A stretch of 64,000 nt of DNA from the NCBI RefSeq assembly GCF_008806975.1, contig NZ_CP031728.1:2418001-2482000 (forward strand). The letters run 5' to 3'. Shown one piece after another: positions 35,191 through 44,193 of this stretch. The stretch is from Cellvibrio sp. KY-GH-1. Lineage in GTDB: Bacteria > Pseudomonadota > Gammaproteobacteria > Pseudomonadales > Cellvibrionaceae. Within the stretch, counting starts at the first letter, position 1. The number at the start of each line of letters is the position of its first letter. The translations under genes and the position numbers were made by a program. The notes beneath the pieces were generated by a model. It made no database searches. It was not told the origin of the DNA and saw only the letters and a program-made list of their open reading frames with translations.

Positions 35191-37893
35191 TTAGAACTTG
35201 TAGCTCACACCCAGCATGTAAGTTGCCTCACCTTCAAATGACCAAGCAGGGAAGCCTTCCAACAGCGGAGTTTTCATACCGTATTTTGCGGTATAGGCCT
35301 CAGCTGCACCATACTGAATATCATCTTCTTCAAGGATATTGGTAGCCTCAAAACTGATGTTAATGCTATCAGTTACGTTCCAACCCAAACTCAAGTCCAA
35401 TGACCCGAAGTCATCGTGCATACGGTTGCCGTAGTACCCAGTTTCACGAATCATGTACTCTGAGCGCCAGTTGTAAGCAGCACGCGCTGAGTACACATCA
35501 TTTTCCCAGTAACCAACCAGGTTCACGCTGTCTTTGGATGACTCAGTGAATACACCCAGACGGTCCGCATAGCTTTCTGCAGGTGCATTGGCATTCACAT
35601 AAGTGTAGTTCAATACCACACCAAAGCCGTTATCGAATGCATGGTTCAATTGCAGTTCAACACCATCGATCTCACCACCGCCAGCATTTTTCAGGGTATT
35701 TACTTCCCAATTATCAACGCCGGTATCCGGGCTTACCAGACCAACAGATTGGTTCACCTGAATTTCGGTAGTTACAAAGTTGTTAATTGACTTCACGAAG
35801 TAAGTCGCAGACAACATATTGCCGTCACCGTAGTAGTACTCAACTCCGATATCCGCTTGTGAAGCTTTCATTGGCTTCAAACCAACATTACCAATAGTCA
35901 AACGCTCATTGCCTTTAACGGTATCCTGATAACCCGCCTGGCTCGCTGCGGTAAACATATCGTTGTAGTTTGCACGGCTGATTGCTTGTGACGCCGTAGT
36001 GCGCAACACCAGATCATCAGTCAAATCGAAAGATACGTTCACACTCGGCAACACGTCATCATAACTTTCTTTAACAGAACTTTTTTCAGCGCTGTAGAAA
36101 GCATTTTGGCTCAAATCGCCGGCCGCTAAAGGAGTGCCATCGATAGCGTAAGACTTACCTTCTACGTCGGTGTGAACGTAACGCAGACCAAAGTTACCTT
36201 TCACCGCATCCGCTTCGAAAGTAAACATACCGTAGAGCGCATCATTCTGCTCATTCAGACCAGCGTAACCGGCGCGCTCCTCTTTCCAACCGGTAATGTC
36301 AGCACGGGTTTTTGCAATCATCGCGCCGAGGTTTGGTTTCGGAGCGGTCATGCCGTGAGCACCCACTTCAAATGTGCCGCTATAAAACTTGGAAGTATCT
36401 TCAGCCTGAGCCTTGGGGTCGATTGTCGCAACGTCAGAGGATTTTTCAACATCATGGTCGGTCGTGCGAACACCGGTTTTAAAGGATTTAATTGCGCCTA
36501 AATCAAGGTCAAACTCAAAATCAACTTGCGCATAACTTTCTTCGTCAGAATTTGGACCTCTCTTGATCGCCCATGACTCAGGAGCCGACTTATCGCGGTA
36601 GTTCGCCAGAGTCATATTAAGATCAGAAGTCGGGTTAATTTTAATTTGCTTACCGGTTGCATCAATGCTGCCAGCCCACAACGCCATGTTGTAGTCACCC
36701 AAACTGGCGAAATGTGAGAAGTTGGTAGTCAGGTCGGTACCGCCATCCGCTTTAGTGCTACCTGCACGCGCAGTAACTTTGAATCCATCTGTCGCGTATT
36801 CTGCATCAATATCGACAGTATCAGACGTCATACTGGCAACGCGACCCCAGGTTTGGTTGAAGGTTTCAGTTCCCAAGGCTCCGCTTGCCCAACCCGCGGT
36901 CAAGTTACCGCGAACTGGATTCTTGGTTGTGCTTTTCACGCAAACACCCGCGGCATTGGTTTCAGAACAGGTGTAGTTAGCCGCGCTCTTATCCAAACCG
37001 CTAAAAATATAGGTGCTGGTGTTGGTGTTGTTTGCCTTCAGATCAAGAGACAGCGCGTGCAAACCAAAAGTCAGGTTTTCCGTTGGGGCCCACTGAGCAG
37101 TTAAATCCAATGCGGTACGCTCGCGCTCCTGGATAAAGGTCGTTGGAGAAACGTCATCCCACCAACGGTAATCTGCCTCAGTGCCACGACGCACGTAGTC
37201 GAAATCTTCGGTTGCACCAGCAATCAATACACCAAAGGTCTCAGATTCGTTTTTCCAGCTGTACATACCTGAAAGCTCTGGAGAAACCTCATCACTAATG
37301 GTGCCAGTTTGCGCTTTGGCACCCAGGTATACGCTATTAGCTTCCAGATCGAGAGGCTTGCGGGTTTTGACGATAACGGTACCGCCGATACCACCTTCAT
37401 TTAAGTCAGCTTGAGATGACTTGTATACATCCATACCACCGATCAACTGGGAGGGCAGCAGTGAGTAGTTAAAGCTACGGTCAATCGCTTGCTGATCATA
37501 CCAACCAGTAGATGCAACGTTTTGTCCGTTCAATTGGGTCAGTGTCATTTGTGGCGCTGCACCGCGAATCGAAACAGACGCACCTTGACCGAATGCGCGA
37601 CCTACGGTTACCCCTGGAACGCGGCCCAGAGACTCGCCCACGTCTGAATCCGGGAACTTACCCACATCTTCAGCAGACACTGCATCAACCACCGCGGTTG
37701 AGTTACGTTTGATATCGACAGCATTTTTCAATGCGCCGCGAATACCGGTTACCAACACCTCTTCCGGCTCTGCACCTGCATCTTGCGCGCTGGCAGTGGT
37801 GGCAAAACCCATCATGGTGACTGCTGCCACTGAACCGAGCATCAACGCACTCTTATTGGCCAGTTTGATCGCATCACTTAACTTGTTACGCAT
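35191..37893 (-). CDS. TonB-dependent outer-membrane receptor, GlcNAc regulon
   Basis: A 900-residue TonB-dependent transporter. The start at 37893 (MRNKLSDAIKL) is set by GGGAG upstream. A long signal peptide ends at TTASAQD. The TonB-box region EEVLVTGIRG is followed by a plug domain (DVGKFPDSDVGESLGRVPGV; SIRGAAPQMTL) and a 22-strand barrel ending in an aromatic residue (MLGVSYKF). The plug resembles the carbohydrate-type receptors of Xanthomonadales and Alteromonadales. Two copies of the nag palindrome at the promoter place it in the GlcNAc regulon, so chitooligosaccharide or GlcNAc uptake is the likely role. Confidence 0.92.
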   Translation of the reverse strand: MRNKLSDAIKLANKSALMLGSVAAVTMMGFATTASAQDAGAEPEEVLVTGIRGALKNAVDIKRNSTAVVDAVSAEDVGKFPDSDVGESLGRVPGVTVGRAFGQGASVSIRGAAPQMTLTQLNGQNVASTGWYDQQAIDRSFNYSLLPSQLIGGMDVYKSSQADLNEGGIGGTVIVKTRKPLDLEANSVYLGAKAQTGTISDEVSPELSGMYSWKNESETFGVLIAGATEDFDYVRRGTEADYRWWDDVSPTTFIQERERTALDLTAQWAPTENLTFGLHALSLDLKANNTNTSTYIFSGLDKSAANYTCSETNAAGVCVKSTTKNPVRGNLTAGWASGALGTETFNQTWGRVASMTSDTVDIDAEYATDGFKVTARAGSTKADGGTDLTTNFSHFASLGDYNMALWAGSIDATGKQIKINPTSDLNMTLANYRDKSAPESWAIKRGPNSDEESYAQVDFEFDLDLGAIKSFKTGVRTTDHDVEKSSDVATIDPKAQAEDTSKFYSGTFEVGAHGMTAPKPNLGAMIAKTRADITGWKEERAGYAGLNEQNDALYGMFTFEADAVKGNFGLRYVHTDVEGKSYAIDGTPLAAGDLSQNAFYSAEKSSVKESYDDVLPSVNVSFDLTDDLVLRTTASQAISRANYNDMFTAASQAGYQDTVKGNERLTIGNVGLKPMKASQADIGVEYYYGDGNMLSATYFVKSINNFVTTEIQVNQSVGLVSPDTGVDNWEVNTLKNAGGGEIDGVELQLNHAFDNGFGVVLNYTYVNANAPAESYADRLGVFTESSKDSVNLVGYWENDVYSARAAYNWRSEYMIRETGYYGNRMHDDFGSLDLSLGWNVTDSINISFEATNILEEDDIQYGAAEAYTAKYGMKTPLLEGFPAWSFEGEATYMLGVSYKF

Positions 37894-37968
37894 GGTTATT
37901 CTCCCGTGACTTGGCAATATGTGTTTCTTAATAATTAGTAACCCCATTCAACAAACGCCGGCACCTAA

Positions 37969-37980
37969 GACAACGTTGTC
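37969..37980. promoter_or_regulatory. nag operator copy 2 (downstream of receptor start site)
   Basis: A perfect GACAACGTTGTC palindrome placed just after the predicted transcription start of the receptor gene, 36 bp centre-to-centre from copy 3. Two in-phase sites would allow cooperative or looped binding of a LacI-type repressor. Confidence 0.85.
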
Positions 37981-37989
37981 GATAAATCA

Positions 37990-38018
37990 ACACTATGCCT
38001 GATAGACAACGTTGTCAA
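37990..38018 (-). promoter_or_regulatory. TonB receptor promoter overlapping nag operator copy 3
   Basis: On the minus strand TTGACA (38013-38018) and TAGTGT (37990-37995) are 17 bp apart. The palindrome GACAACGTTGTC at 38005-38016 overlaps the -35 in the same register as at nagK. Confidence 0.85.
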
Positions 38019-38190
38019 CAGCTTTGTAAAGCATCGTTAAGTCGCGTTAAGAAAGTGACACCATGGCGCCAAATTAATTTTTCTTATAAATCAAACGATT
38101 AGCACATTTAGGCGACAGAAAATCAGCACTACGAAAAATTAAATTTTTTAGGAGGGATTACCAAAATACACACACAGAGAGGCAAAGAAA

Positions 38191-38220
38191 TAAAAAAGCC
38201 GCGTATAAAAGCGGCTTTGA
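38191..38220 (-). terminator. Terminator of the DUF3014 gene
   Basis: On the minus strand AAAGCCGC-N8-GCGGCTTTTTTA, about 40 bp past the stop at 38261. Confidence 0.85.
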
Positions 38221-38260
38221 GGTGGAGCGAATTAAAAAACCGGCGCGCAAAAATACGCCA

Positions 38261-39106
38261 TCACTTAATCAACCGTGCCCTTAATTGGCGCAAACTTGCC
38301 TTAACACTGCGCGCATTTTCGGGGCCCATACGCAGCATCAATTTGTGTGTTTGCGGGAGCTGCTCGAGTGCTGGATCGGCATATTGATAAAACACCTTGG
38401 GTCTCACCAGCAACAAATCACCCTGGGCGTCCGGTGCAGCGAGAATATTATCGATAGCGGCAATCAACACACTGTGGAAATTGGGCTTTTTCAATCCCAG
38501 CTCGCGAAATGCCTCTTCCAATAATGGATAGAAGCGACGATACACGGCTACCGCAGCATCGCTATCAATTAAAGCAAGGGTGGTCACGTAAGGTTCATAG
38601 CGTTGGAAGTTAGCCGGCGCGACACGCTCCTGATCCACCGCCGTTCCCTCGATCATGACTGAAAAAGTTTCCGCCACAAATGGTGGTGGCGGTGATACTA
38701 CCGGGCGGTACTCGTGAATGACTTTGCCTTCGGCAAGATTGTTTACCGCCAGTACAAATTTCCGAATCAATTCTTGTGGCACTAACAACTGCAACAGGCC
38801 TTCGCCGCGCAATTGCTGCAGCGCGGCGAGTATACTGCTGTCGCTCTCATTCAAGGTTGGCAGCGGGTCAACCTCCACTACCGGCATAGGCGGCTGATAC
38901 TCGACTATAGCAGCAACAGACGAGGCCACGCTGCTAGCTGCAATCGCTTGTGGCGCTACCGCGACAGGAGTAGTAACTGTTTGTGATGCAGCGGGCGCTT
39001 CGTCGCGCAGAAAATAAAAAGCCGCTGCGGCAACAATAACCACCAACACCACTATTACCCACAGTGAACCCGAAGAACTTTGTCGTGGTTGATAATCGTC
39101 ACGCAT
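38261..39106 (-). CDS. DUF3014 family inner-membrane protein
   Basis: A 281-residue protein with a short cytoplasmic tail, one membrane helix (SLWVIVVLVVIVAAAAFYFL, residues about 15-34) and a periplasmic domain that reads as DUF3014. ATG 39106 is chosen because AAGGG lies 8 bp upstream. A Pro/Val/Ala linker separates the anchor from the globular part (LPTLNESDSSILAALQQL onward). Function of the family is unknown. It is a single gene with its own terminator, divergent from cti. Confidence 0.82.
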   Translation of the reverse strand: MRDDYQPRQSSSGSLWVIVVLVVIVAAAAFYFLRDEAPAASQTVTTPVAVAPQAIAASSVASSVAAIVEYQPPMPVVEVDPLPTLNESDSSILAALQQLRGEGLLQLLVPQELIRKFVLAVNNLAEGKVIHEYRPVVSPPPPFVAETFSVMIEGTAVDQERVAPANFQRYEPYVTTLALIDSDAAVAVYRRFYPLLEEAFRELGLKKPNFHSVLIAAIDNILAAPDAQGDLLLVRPKVFYQYADPALEQLPQTHKLMLRMGPENARSVKASLRQLRARLIK

Positions 39107-39304
39107 ACTCAATACCCTTTTGCTTGGCGTTATGGTTTATAAAATAACCAGGAATATAAGGAATTATGGCCCAATCGCTCTTAAGGTGACAGCCTTAATG
39201 CTACGGGGTTCCCGTTTGACGGCATGATAGACTCTAACTTCCTTCAGTTTCAGCTAGACTGCGCGGATATTTTGACTGTTAGTGATTGCGTATACGGGGC
39301 CGCT

Positions 39305-41638
39305 ATGAAATTTACCAGCCTGATTATTTTACTTGTGATGATTGCCGGTTGTGCCAGCATCTCCGGTTCACAGTGGGACAAGCGTTTCGGAAAAGCCGAA
39401 GTCCGCGAAATGCCAACCAACCCCAGCCAAAGCCAAATCAGCTACTACCAACATACTCGCCCAATTCTTGAACAGCGCTGCGTTGTTTGTCACGGTTGCT
39501 ACGACGCCCCCTGCCAACTCAAGCTGGAATCCTATGAAGGGTTACTGCGTGGCGCCAACCCGGAAAAAGTGTACGACGGCACTCGCTTGTTGGGCGCCAA
39601 TCTAACTCGCTTATTTGAGGATGCACAAACCACTGCTGAATGGCGGTCAAAAAAATTTCATCCGGTGATCAATGAACGCAGTAATTCCCCCAGCGCCAAT
39701 ATTGATGCCGGGGTATTAGCGCAAACGCTGAAATTAAAACACGCACATCCGCTACCAAATGCAGCAATCCTGCCGGAAAACTTCGACCTTAACCTGGACC
39801 CCACTCAATACTGCCCAAGTATTGAAACCTTTAACGCCTTTAGCCAAAAAAATCCGCTCTGGGGAATGCCCTATGCCCTGCCAGGCCTGAATGAAAAAGA
39901 ATACAAACTGACGATGGATTGGTTGGCGCAAGGCGCCGCCATGGGGACTTTAACTCCCATCCCTGCCAGCGTACAAAAGCAAATCATTAGCTGGGAGAAG
40001 TTTCTAAACGGGGCTTCGCTCAAAGAACAGCTGGTTAATCGTTATATTTTTGAACATCTATTTTTAGCGCATTTATTTTTTGCTGAAGCGCCGCGCACGT
40101 ATTTTCGTCTGATACGCTCCAGCACACCGCCAGGAGAACCCATTCAACGCATTAGTACTGCGCGCCCGTTTGACGACCCCAAGGCACAACGGGTTTATTA
40201 TCGTTTATGGCGCGACCCTTCCAGCACCGTTGCCAAAACCTTCATGCCTTACAAACTGAGCAAGCAGCGCATGGATCGCTGGCAAAAGTTGTTTTATCAA
40301 GTTGACTATCAGGTCGCGCAATTACCCTCTTACCACCCCGACACTGCTGCCAATCCGTTTATCACCTTTGCGGAGCTGCCAATCAGTGCGCGCTATCGTT
40401 TTATGCTGGATGAAGCGCAGTTCACAATTATGAATTTCATCAAGGGGCCGGTGTGTCGCGGCCAGGTTGCACTCAATGTAATTCAGGATCATTTCTGGGT
40501 ATTTTTTCTAGCGCCAGACAATCAAAGTTCCAAAGGCACCGAAAAATTCCTCGCCGATAATAGTAAACACTTACAACTACCCGCGAGCGCCGGTAACACA
40601 ATGATGCCAATGCCCGACTGGATAAAATATTCGGAGCTACAAAAAGAATATCTCGCTGCCAAGGCAAAAATTGTTAATCAGGTGGCGAAAGAAAAAGATG
40701 GCCTGGATCTTAATCTTTTCTGGAATGGCGACAAAGGCACCAACCCCAATGCCGCGCTAACTATTTTTCGTCATAGCGACAGCGCCAGCGTACACCAGGG
40801 TTTAATCGGACAGCCGCCCAAAACCGCGTGGGTCATTGGTTATCCATTACTGGAACGAATTCATTATTTATTGGTGGCAGGTTTTGATGTCTACGGCAAT
40901 GTATCGCATCAGCTGCTCAGCCGTCTGTACATGGATTTTTTACGTATCGAAGGGGAAATGAATTTCGTGACCTTCCTGCCTAAAAAAAACCAGCAACAGG
41001 AAATGGCCTTTTGGTATCGCGATGCCGAATCCAATTTGCAAACCTATTTGAATCTGTATATCAATCAGCTCGATGATAAAAATAATATCCGGTACACCAG
41101 TGACAACCCCAAATTAGAACTCTATAAAAAGTTACAAGATTATTTAGGTGAAGCCAGTAAATCGCCGCTAAATATTCGCACCAACAAGTTAAGTGCAGAT
41201 CAGCTGGCGCTCTATGAAAAATTGCAAAGCACCCATGGCACGGCCATTAGCTTCCTACCGCAAACGACCGTGCTGGAAATTCCCGGCAAGGGCTTATTTA
41301 CGCTGATTCATAACAACGCCTACAGCAATCTTTCTTCCCTATTTGGTGAAGACAAACGGCATATTCCAGTAGAGGATAATCTGACGATTGCGCGCGGTAT
41401 TGTTGGCAGCTATCCCAACAGCTTTTTACGTGTAGAGAGCAACGCGCTGGATGCGTTTGTTACCCAATTCCAGGCCATGCGCTCCGAGGCTGATTACCGC
41501 GCCCTGCGCGACACCTATGGCATCCGCCGCAGCAACCCCGATTTCTGGGCCTTTAGCGACCATGTGCATGAGTTGTATTTCCGAAACCAGCCCAAAGAAG
41601 CAGCCATTCTGGATTACAACCGGCTGGAGAATCGGTAA
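39305..41638 (+). CDS. cti: Fatty acid cis/trans isomerase
   Basis: A 777-residue periplasmic enzyme that turns cis-unsaturated membrane fatty acids into trans forms, stiffening the membrane under solvent or heat stress. The start MKFTSLIILLVMIAGC gives a lipoprotein-type or cleavable signal; the reading frame is open 81 bp further up without a start signal. The c-type haem motif CVVCH sits near residue 59, as in Pseudomonas Cti, followed by a large C-terminal domain of family length. Activity of Cti needs no ATP or new protein synthesis in known cases. It is a single gene. Confidence 0.93.
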   Translation: MKFTSLIILLVMIAGCASISGSQWDKRFGKAEVREMPTNPSQSQISYYQHTRPILEQRCVVCHGCYDAPCQLKLESYEGLLRGANPEKVYDGTRLLGANLTRLFEDAQTTAEWRSKKFHPVINERSNSPSANIDAGVLAQTLKLKHAHPLPNAAILPENFDLNLDPTQYCPSIETFNAFSQKNPLWGMPYALPGLNEKEYKLTMDWLAQGAAMGTLTPIPASVQKQIISWEKFLNGASLKEQLVNRYIFEHLFLAHLFFAEAPRTYFRLIRSSTPPGEPIQRISTARPFDDPKAQRVYYRLWRDPSSTVAKTFMPYKLSKQRMDRWQKLFYQVDYQVAQLPSYHPDTAANPFITFAELPISARYRFMLDEAQFTIMNFIKGPVCRGQVALNVIQDHFWVFFLAPDNQSSKGTEKFLADNSKHLQLPASAGNTMMPMPDWIKYSELQKEYLAAKAKIVNQVAKEKDGLDLNLFWNGDKGTNPNAALTIFRHSDSASVHQGLIGQPPKTAWVIGYPLLERIHYLLVAGFDVYGNVSHQLLSRLYMDFLRIEGEMNFVTFLPKKNQQQEMAFWYRDAESNLQTYLNLYINQLDDKNNIRYTSDNPKLELYKKLQDYLGEASKSPLNIRTNKLSADQLALYEKLQSTHGTAISFLPQTTVLEIPGKGLFTLIHNNAYSNLSSLFGEDKRHIPVEDNLTIARGIVGSYPNSFLRVESNALDAFVTQFQAMRSEADYRALRDTYGIRRSNPDFWAFSDHVHELYFRNQPKEAAILDYNRLENR

Positions 41639-41742
41639 CCTTGCGCACCTTGAATAAAGACCAGCGCATAAAATTGCGGCAACACTGTAAATAAAGTATT
41701 CTTTCTAATAATCAATCTCATTTACATGCAAGACTTATTTTT

Positions 41743-42036
41743 ATGAATACCGCCGTCTCCAGCTCCAACCTCGCCGCCAGCCTGCGCCTCGATCAATGTG
41801 CCAAGGGTGCGAGGGTGCGCGTGGTTAATCTGATCGATCAACCGCTGTTTGGCGCACAGGATGAACACGTCAGCTTGCGCCTTAAGGAACTGGGTTTTTT
41901 GCCGGGAGCCCCGTTGAAGGTGATCGGCTTTGGCCTGCTCGGTGCCGACCCACTGGCCGTACAAGTGAACGGTACCAAATTCGCATTGCGCCGTGCCGAG
42001 GCTGCCAAGATCTGTGTCGAGCCAATCCTTGAGTGA
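41743..42036 (+). CDS. feoA: Ferrous iron transport protein A
   Basis: A 97-residue cytosolic SH3-like protein that supports FeoB. The FeoA core runs from residue 16 (RLDQCAKGARVRVVNL) to the C-terminal ALRRAEAAKICVEPI, including the LKELGFLPGAPLKVIG segment typical of the fold. It has an N-terminal extension of about 15 residues. feoB starts 93 bp downstream and the two are surely co-transcribed. The ribosome site is weak. Confidence 0.93.
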   Translation: MNTAVSSSNLAASLRLDQCAKGARVRVVNLIDQPLFGAQDEHVSLRLKELGFLPGAPLKVIGFGLLGADPLAVQVNGTKFALRRAEAAKICVEPILE

Positions 42037-42129
42037 TGCTGGTTGCCGTACCTTGTGCCCGAACCTTTTGACTGACCACTACTTTTGACTAACCGCTACA
42101 TTGACCGGTTGCTAAATTAGGAAATCCGC

Positions 42130-43989
42130 ATGTCCGCTGTCCCTATCCGCCTGGCGCTGGTTGGCAACCCCAACTGCGGCAAAACCTCACTGTTCAACCG
42201 TTTGACTGGCGCGCGCGCCAAAGTTGCCAACTATCCTGGTGTTACCGTAGAGCGTCGCTCCGGTATGGTTACTGCGTTAGAAAACCCTGCTGAACTGTTG
42301 GATTTACCAGGCACCTACAGTCTTTTTGTCACCTCGCCCGATGAGCAAGTAGCACGCGACGTCATCTTGGGCAAACTTGCCGGCGAGCGCCGCCCGGATC
42401 TGCTGGTTGCCGTAGTCGATGCCTGCAACCTGCGCCTGGGGTTGCGCCTGGTTATGGAACTGCGCAGCCTCAATCGGCCCATGGTATTAGCGCTTAATCA
42501 GATGGATGAAGCGCGTCGTCGCGGAATCAGTATCAACACCGCCGCGCTGTCACAGGCTATTGGTATTCCCATCATTGAAACCGTCGCGGTTAACAGCCAG
42601 GGCGTTGCGGACTTACGCAAAGTGCTGGATAGCTATGCCCAGCAACCGCCATTGCCTACCGGCGAGCAAGCACTTACCCTCAGTGATCGTCAGGAGTCTG
42701 TGGAGGCACTGTACGACCAGATCGAAAGCTTGATGAAGCTGCATGTTATTCAACCAGCCGAAATGCCGCGCTGGCAGGATCGCCTTGATGCGCTGGTAAT
42801 GCACCCGGTGTTGGGGCTTGTCTTACTCTTTACCACGCTTCTGATAATTTTTCAGGCGGTATTTACCTGGGCAACGCCACTGGTGGATTTAATTGATGGC
42901 GCCTTCGTTGTGCTGGGGGAAAGCGTAGCCAGCGTTTTGCCGAATGGCATTCTGAAAGACTTTATTGTCGACGGGCTAATTGCCGGCGTTGGCGGTGTAC
43001 TGGTATTCCTGCCGCAAATTCTGATCCTGTTCTTCTTCATTTTGGTACTGGAAGATACCGGCTACCTCACCCGCGCCGCCTTTCTGCTGGATCGCCCGAT
43101 GCGCGGGCTGGGCTTGTCCGGCCGCTCATTTATCCCGTTATTATCGAGCTTTGCCTGCGCCGTGCCCGGCATTATGGCGACCCGCACAATTGCCGACCCA
43201 CGAGAGCGTTTTATCACCGTGATGGTAGCGCCGCTTATGACCTGTTCGGCGCGTTTACCGGTGTACGTCTTGATCATTGCCGCTTTTATTCCAGAACAAC
43301 ATGTGTGGGGTATTTTTACCCTGCAGGGCCTCACGCTGTTTGCGCTCTATTTTGCGGGCGTCGCGAGTGCGGCCTTAATAGCCTGGATAATGCGCCGCCG
43401 CGCCGCGCGCGAAGAGTTCCCACTGTTGCTGGAACTCCCCAGTTACCGCTGGCCCATGGCCTATCACCTGCTGATTGGTTTGCGTGAACGCGCCTGGATC
43501 TTCTTACGCCGGGTGGGGACGATTATTCTGGCACTGTCGGTAGTGCTTTGGTTCCTCGCCACCTTCCCCGGCGCACCAGAAGGCGCGACCCAACCCGCAA
43601 TCGACTACAGTTTTGCCGGCCAACTCGGTCACTTTATGCAACCGCTCTTTGCACCGCTCGGCTTTAACTGGCAAATGTGTATTGCGTTGATACCGGCAAT
43701 GGGCGCGCGCGAGGTAGCGGTTAGCGCCCTCGCTACGGTTTATGCGGTCGGCGAAGAATCTATTGACGCCGCCTTGGGAGCAACCCTGGCAGCAAGCTGG
43801 TCGCTACCAGTGGCCTACGCCTACCTCGCATGGTTCGTCTATGCGCCCCAATGTATTTCTACTATCGCCGTGGTAAAACGCGAAACCAACTCGGCCAAAG
43901 CGACAACCTTTTTCACCGTATATTTATTCGCTCTGGCTTACTTTGCTGCATGGGCAACTTATCAAATCGCCACGGCGATTGTGAATTAA
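42130..43989 (+). CDS. feoB: Ferrous iron transporter FeoB
   Basis: A 619-residue inner-membrane Fe2+ transporter with an N-terminal G domain: G1 GNPNCGKTSLFN (residue 12 on), G3 DLPGTY, and G4 LNQMDE. A helical guanine-dissociation-inhibitor region follows and then about eight membrane helices with the gate motifs FACAVPGIMATR and PAMGAREVAVSAL. It is shorter than E. coli FeoB (773) because the spacer loops and C-terminus are compact, which is common. It lies between feoA and a small Cys-rich membrane protein that probably takes the place of FeoC. Confidence 0.95.
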   Translation: MSAVPIRLALVGNPNCGKTSLFNRLTGARAKVANYPGVTVERRSGMVTALENPAELLDLPGTYSLFVTSPDEQVARDVILGKLAGERRPDLLVAVVDACNLRLGLRLVMELRSLNRPMVLALNQMDEARRRGISINTAALSQAIGIPIIETVAVNSQGVADLRKVLDSYAQQPPLPTGEQALTLSDRQESVEALYDQIESLMKLHVIQPAEMPRWQDRLDALVMHPVLGLVLLFTTLLIIFQAVFTWATPLVDLIDGAFVVLGESVASVLPNGILKDFIVDGLIAGVGGVLVFLPQILILFFFILVLEDTGYLTRAAFLLDRPMRGLGLSGRSFIPLLSSFACAVPGIMATRTIADPRERFITVMVAPLMTCSARLPVYVLIIAAFIPEQHVWGIFTLQGLTLFALYFAGVASAALIAWIMRRRAAREEFPLLLELPSYRWPMAYHLLIGLRERAWIFLRRVGTIILALSVVLWFLATFPGAPEGATQPAIDYSFAGQLGHFMQPLFAPLGFNWQMCIALIPAMGAREVAVSALATVYAVGEESIDAALGATLAASWSLPVAYAYLAWFVYAPQCISTIAVVKRETNSAKATTFFTVYLFALAYFAAWATYQIATAIVN

Positions 43990-44010
43990 CCGTTAATCCC
44001 GGAGGCGATG

Positions 44011-44193
44011 ATGTGGCAGGACTTTCCATGGCAAGAAATGATTGTAGGATGTTGCGTACTGGCAGCCGCGCTATTCCTGCTGCGCCGCTGGTTCTTCTCA
44101 TCTAAAAAGTCCGCTGTCTGTGGTGGATGCAGCGGCTGTGATAAAACCGCAGCATCCAGTTGCGCCAATCCCACCGAAAAAATTCATCACTGA
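44011..44193 (+). CDS. FeoB-associated small Cys-rich membrane protein
   Basis: A 60-residue protein 21 bp after feoB, with GGAGG placed best for ATG 44011 (ATG 44008 is adjacent). One membrane helix (MIVGCCVLAAALFLLRRWFF) is followed by a cytoplasmic or periplasmic tail with a Cys cluster CGGCSGC and a further Cys. Proteins of this kind (FeoB-associated Cys-rich, DUF6587-like) often replace FeoC in gammaproteobacteria. An iron or iron-sulfur role is likely but not proven. The last 7 bp overlap the convergent gene. Confidence 0.85.
   Translation: MWQDFPWQEMIVGCCVLAAALFLLRRWFFSSKKSAVCGGCSGCDKTAASSCANPTEKIHH

Larger units (their letters stand above)
37894..38260 (-). other. 367-bp noncoding region upstream of the TonB receptor
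   Basis: The part next to the receptor holds the promoter with two operators and a 90-nt leader. The part from about 38020 to 38190 is A/T-rich with a short direct repeat CGTTAAGTCG/CGTTAAG near 38034-38050. The far end carries the terminator of the DUF3014 gene. No gene is seen. Confidence 0.7.

Noticed and set aside
41704..41727. Fur box upstream of feoA
   Set aside because: The AT-rich stretch resembles the Fur consensus only loosely and I cannot separate it from base composition. Regulation by Fur is likely from family knowledge but not shown here.
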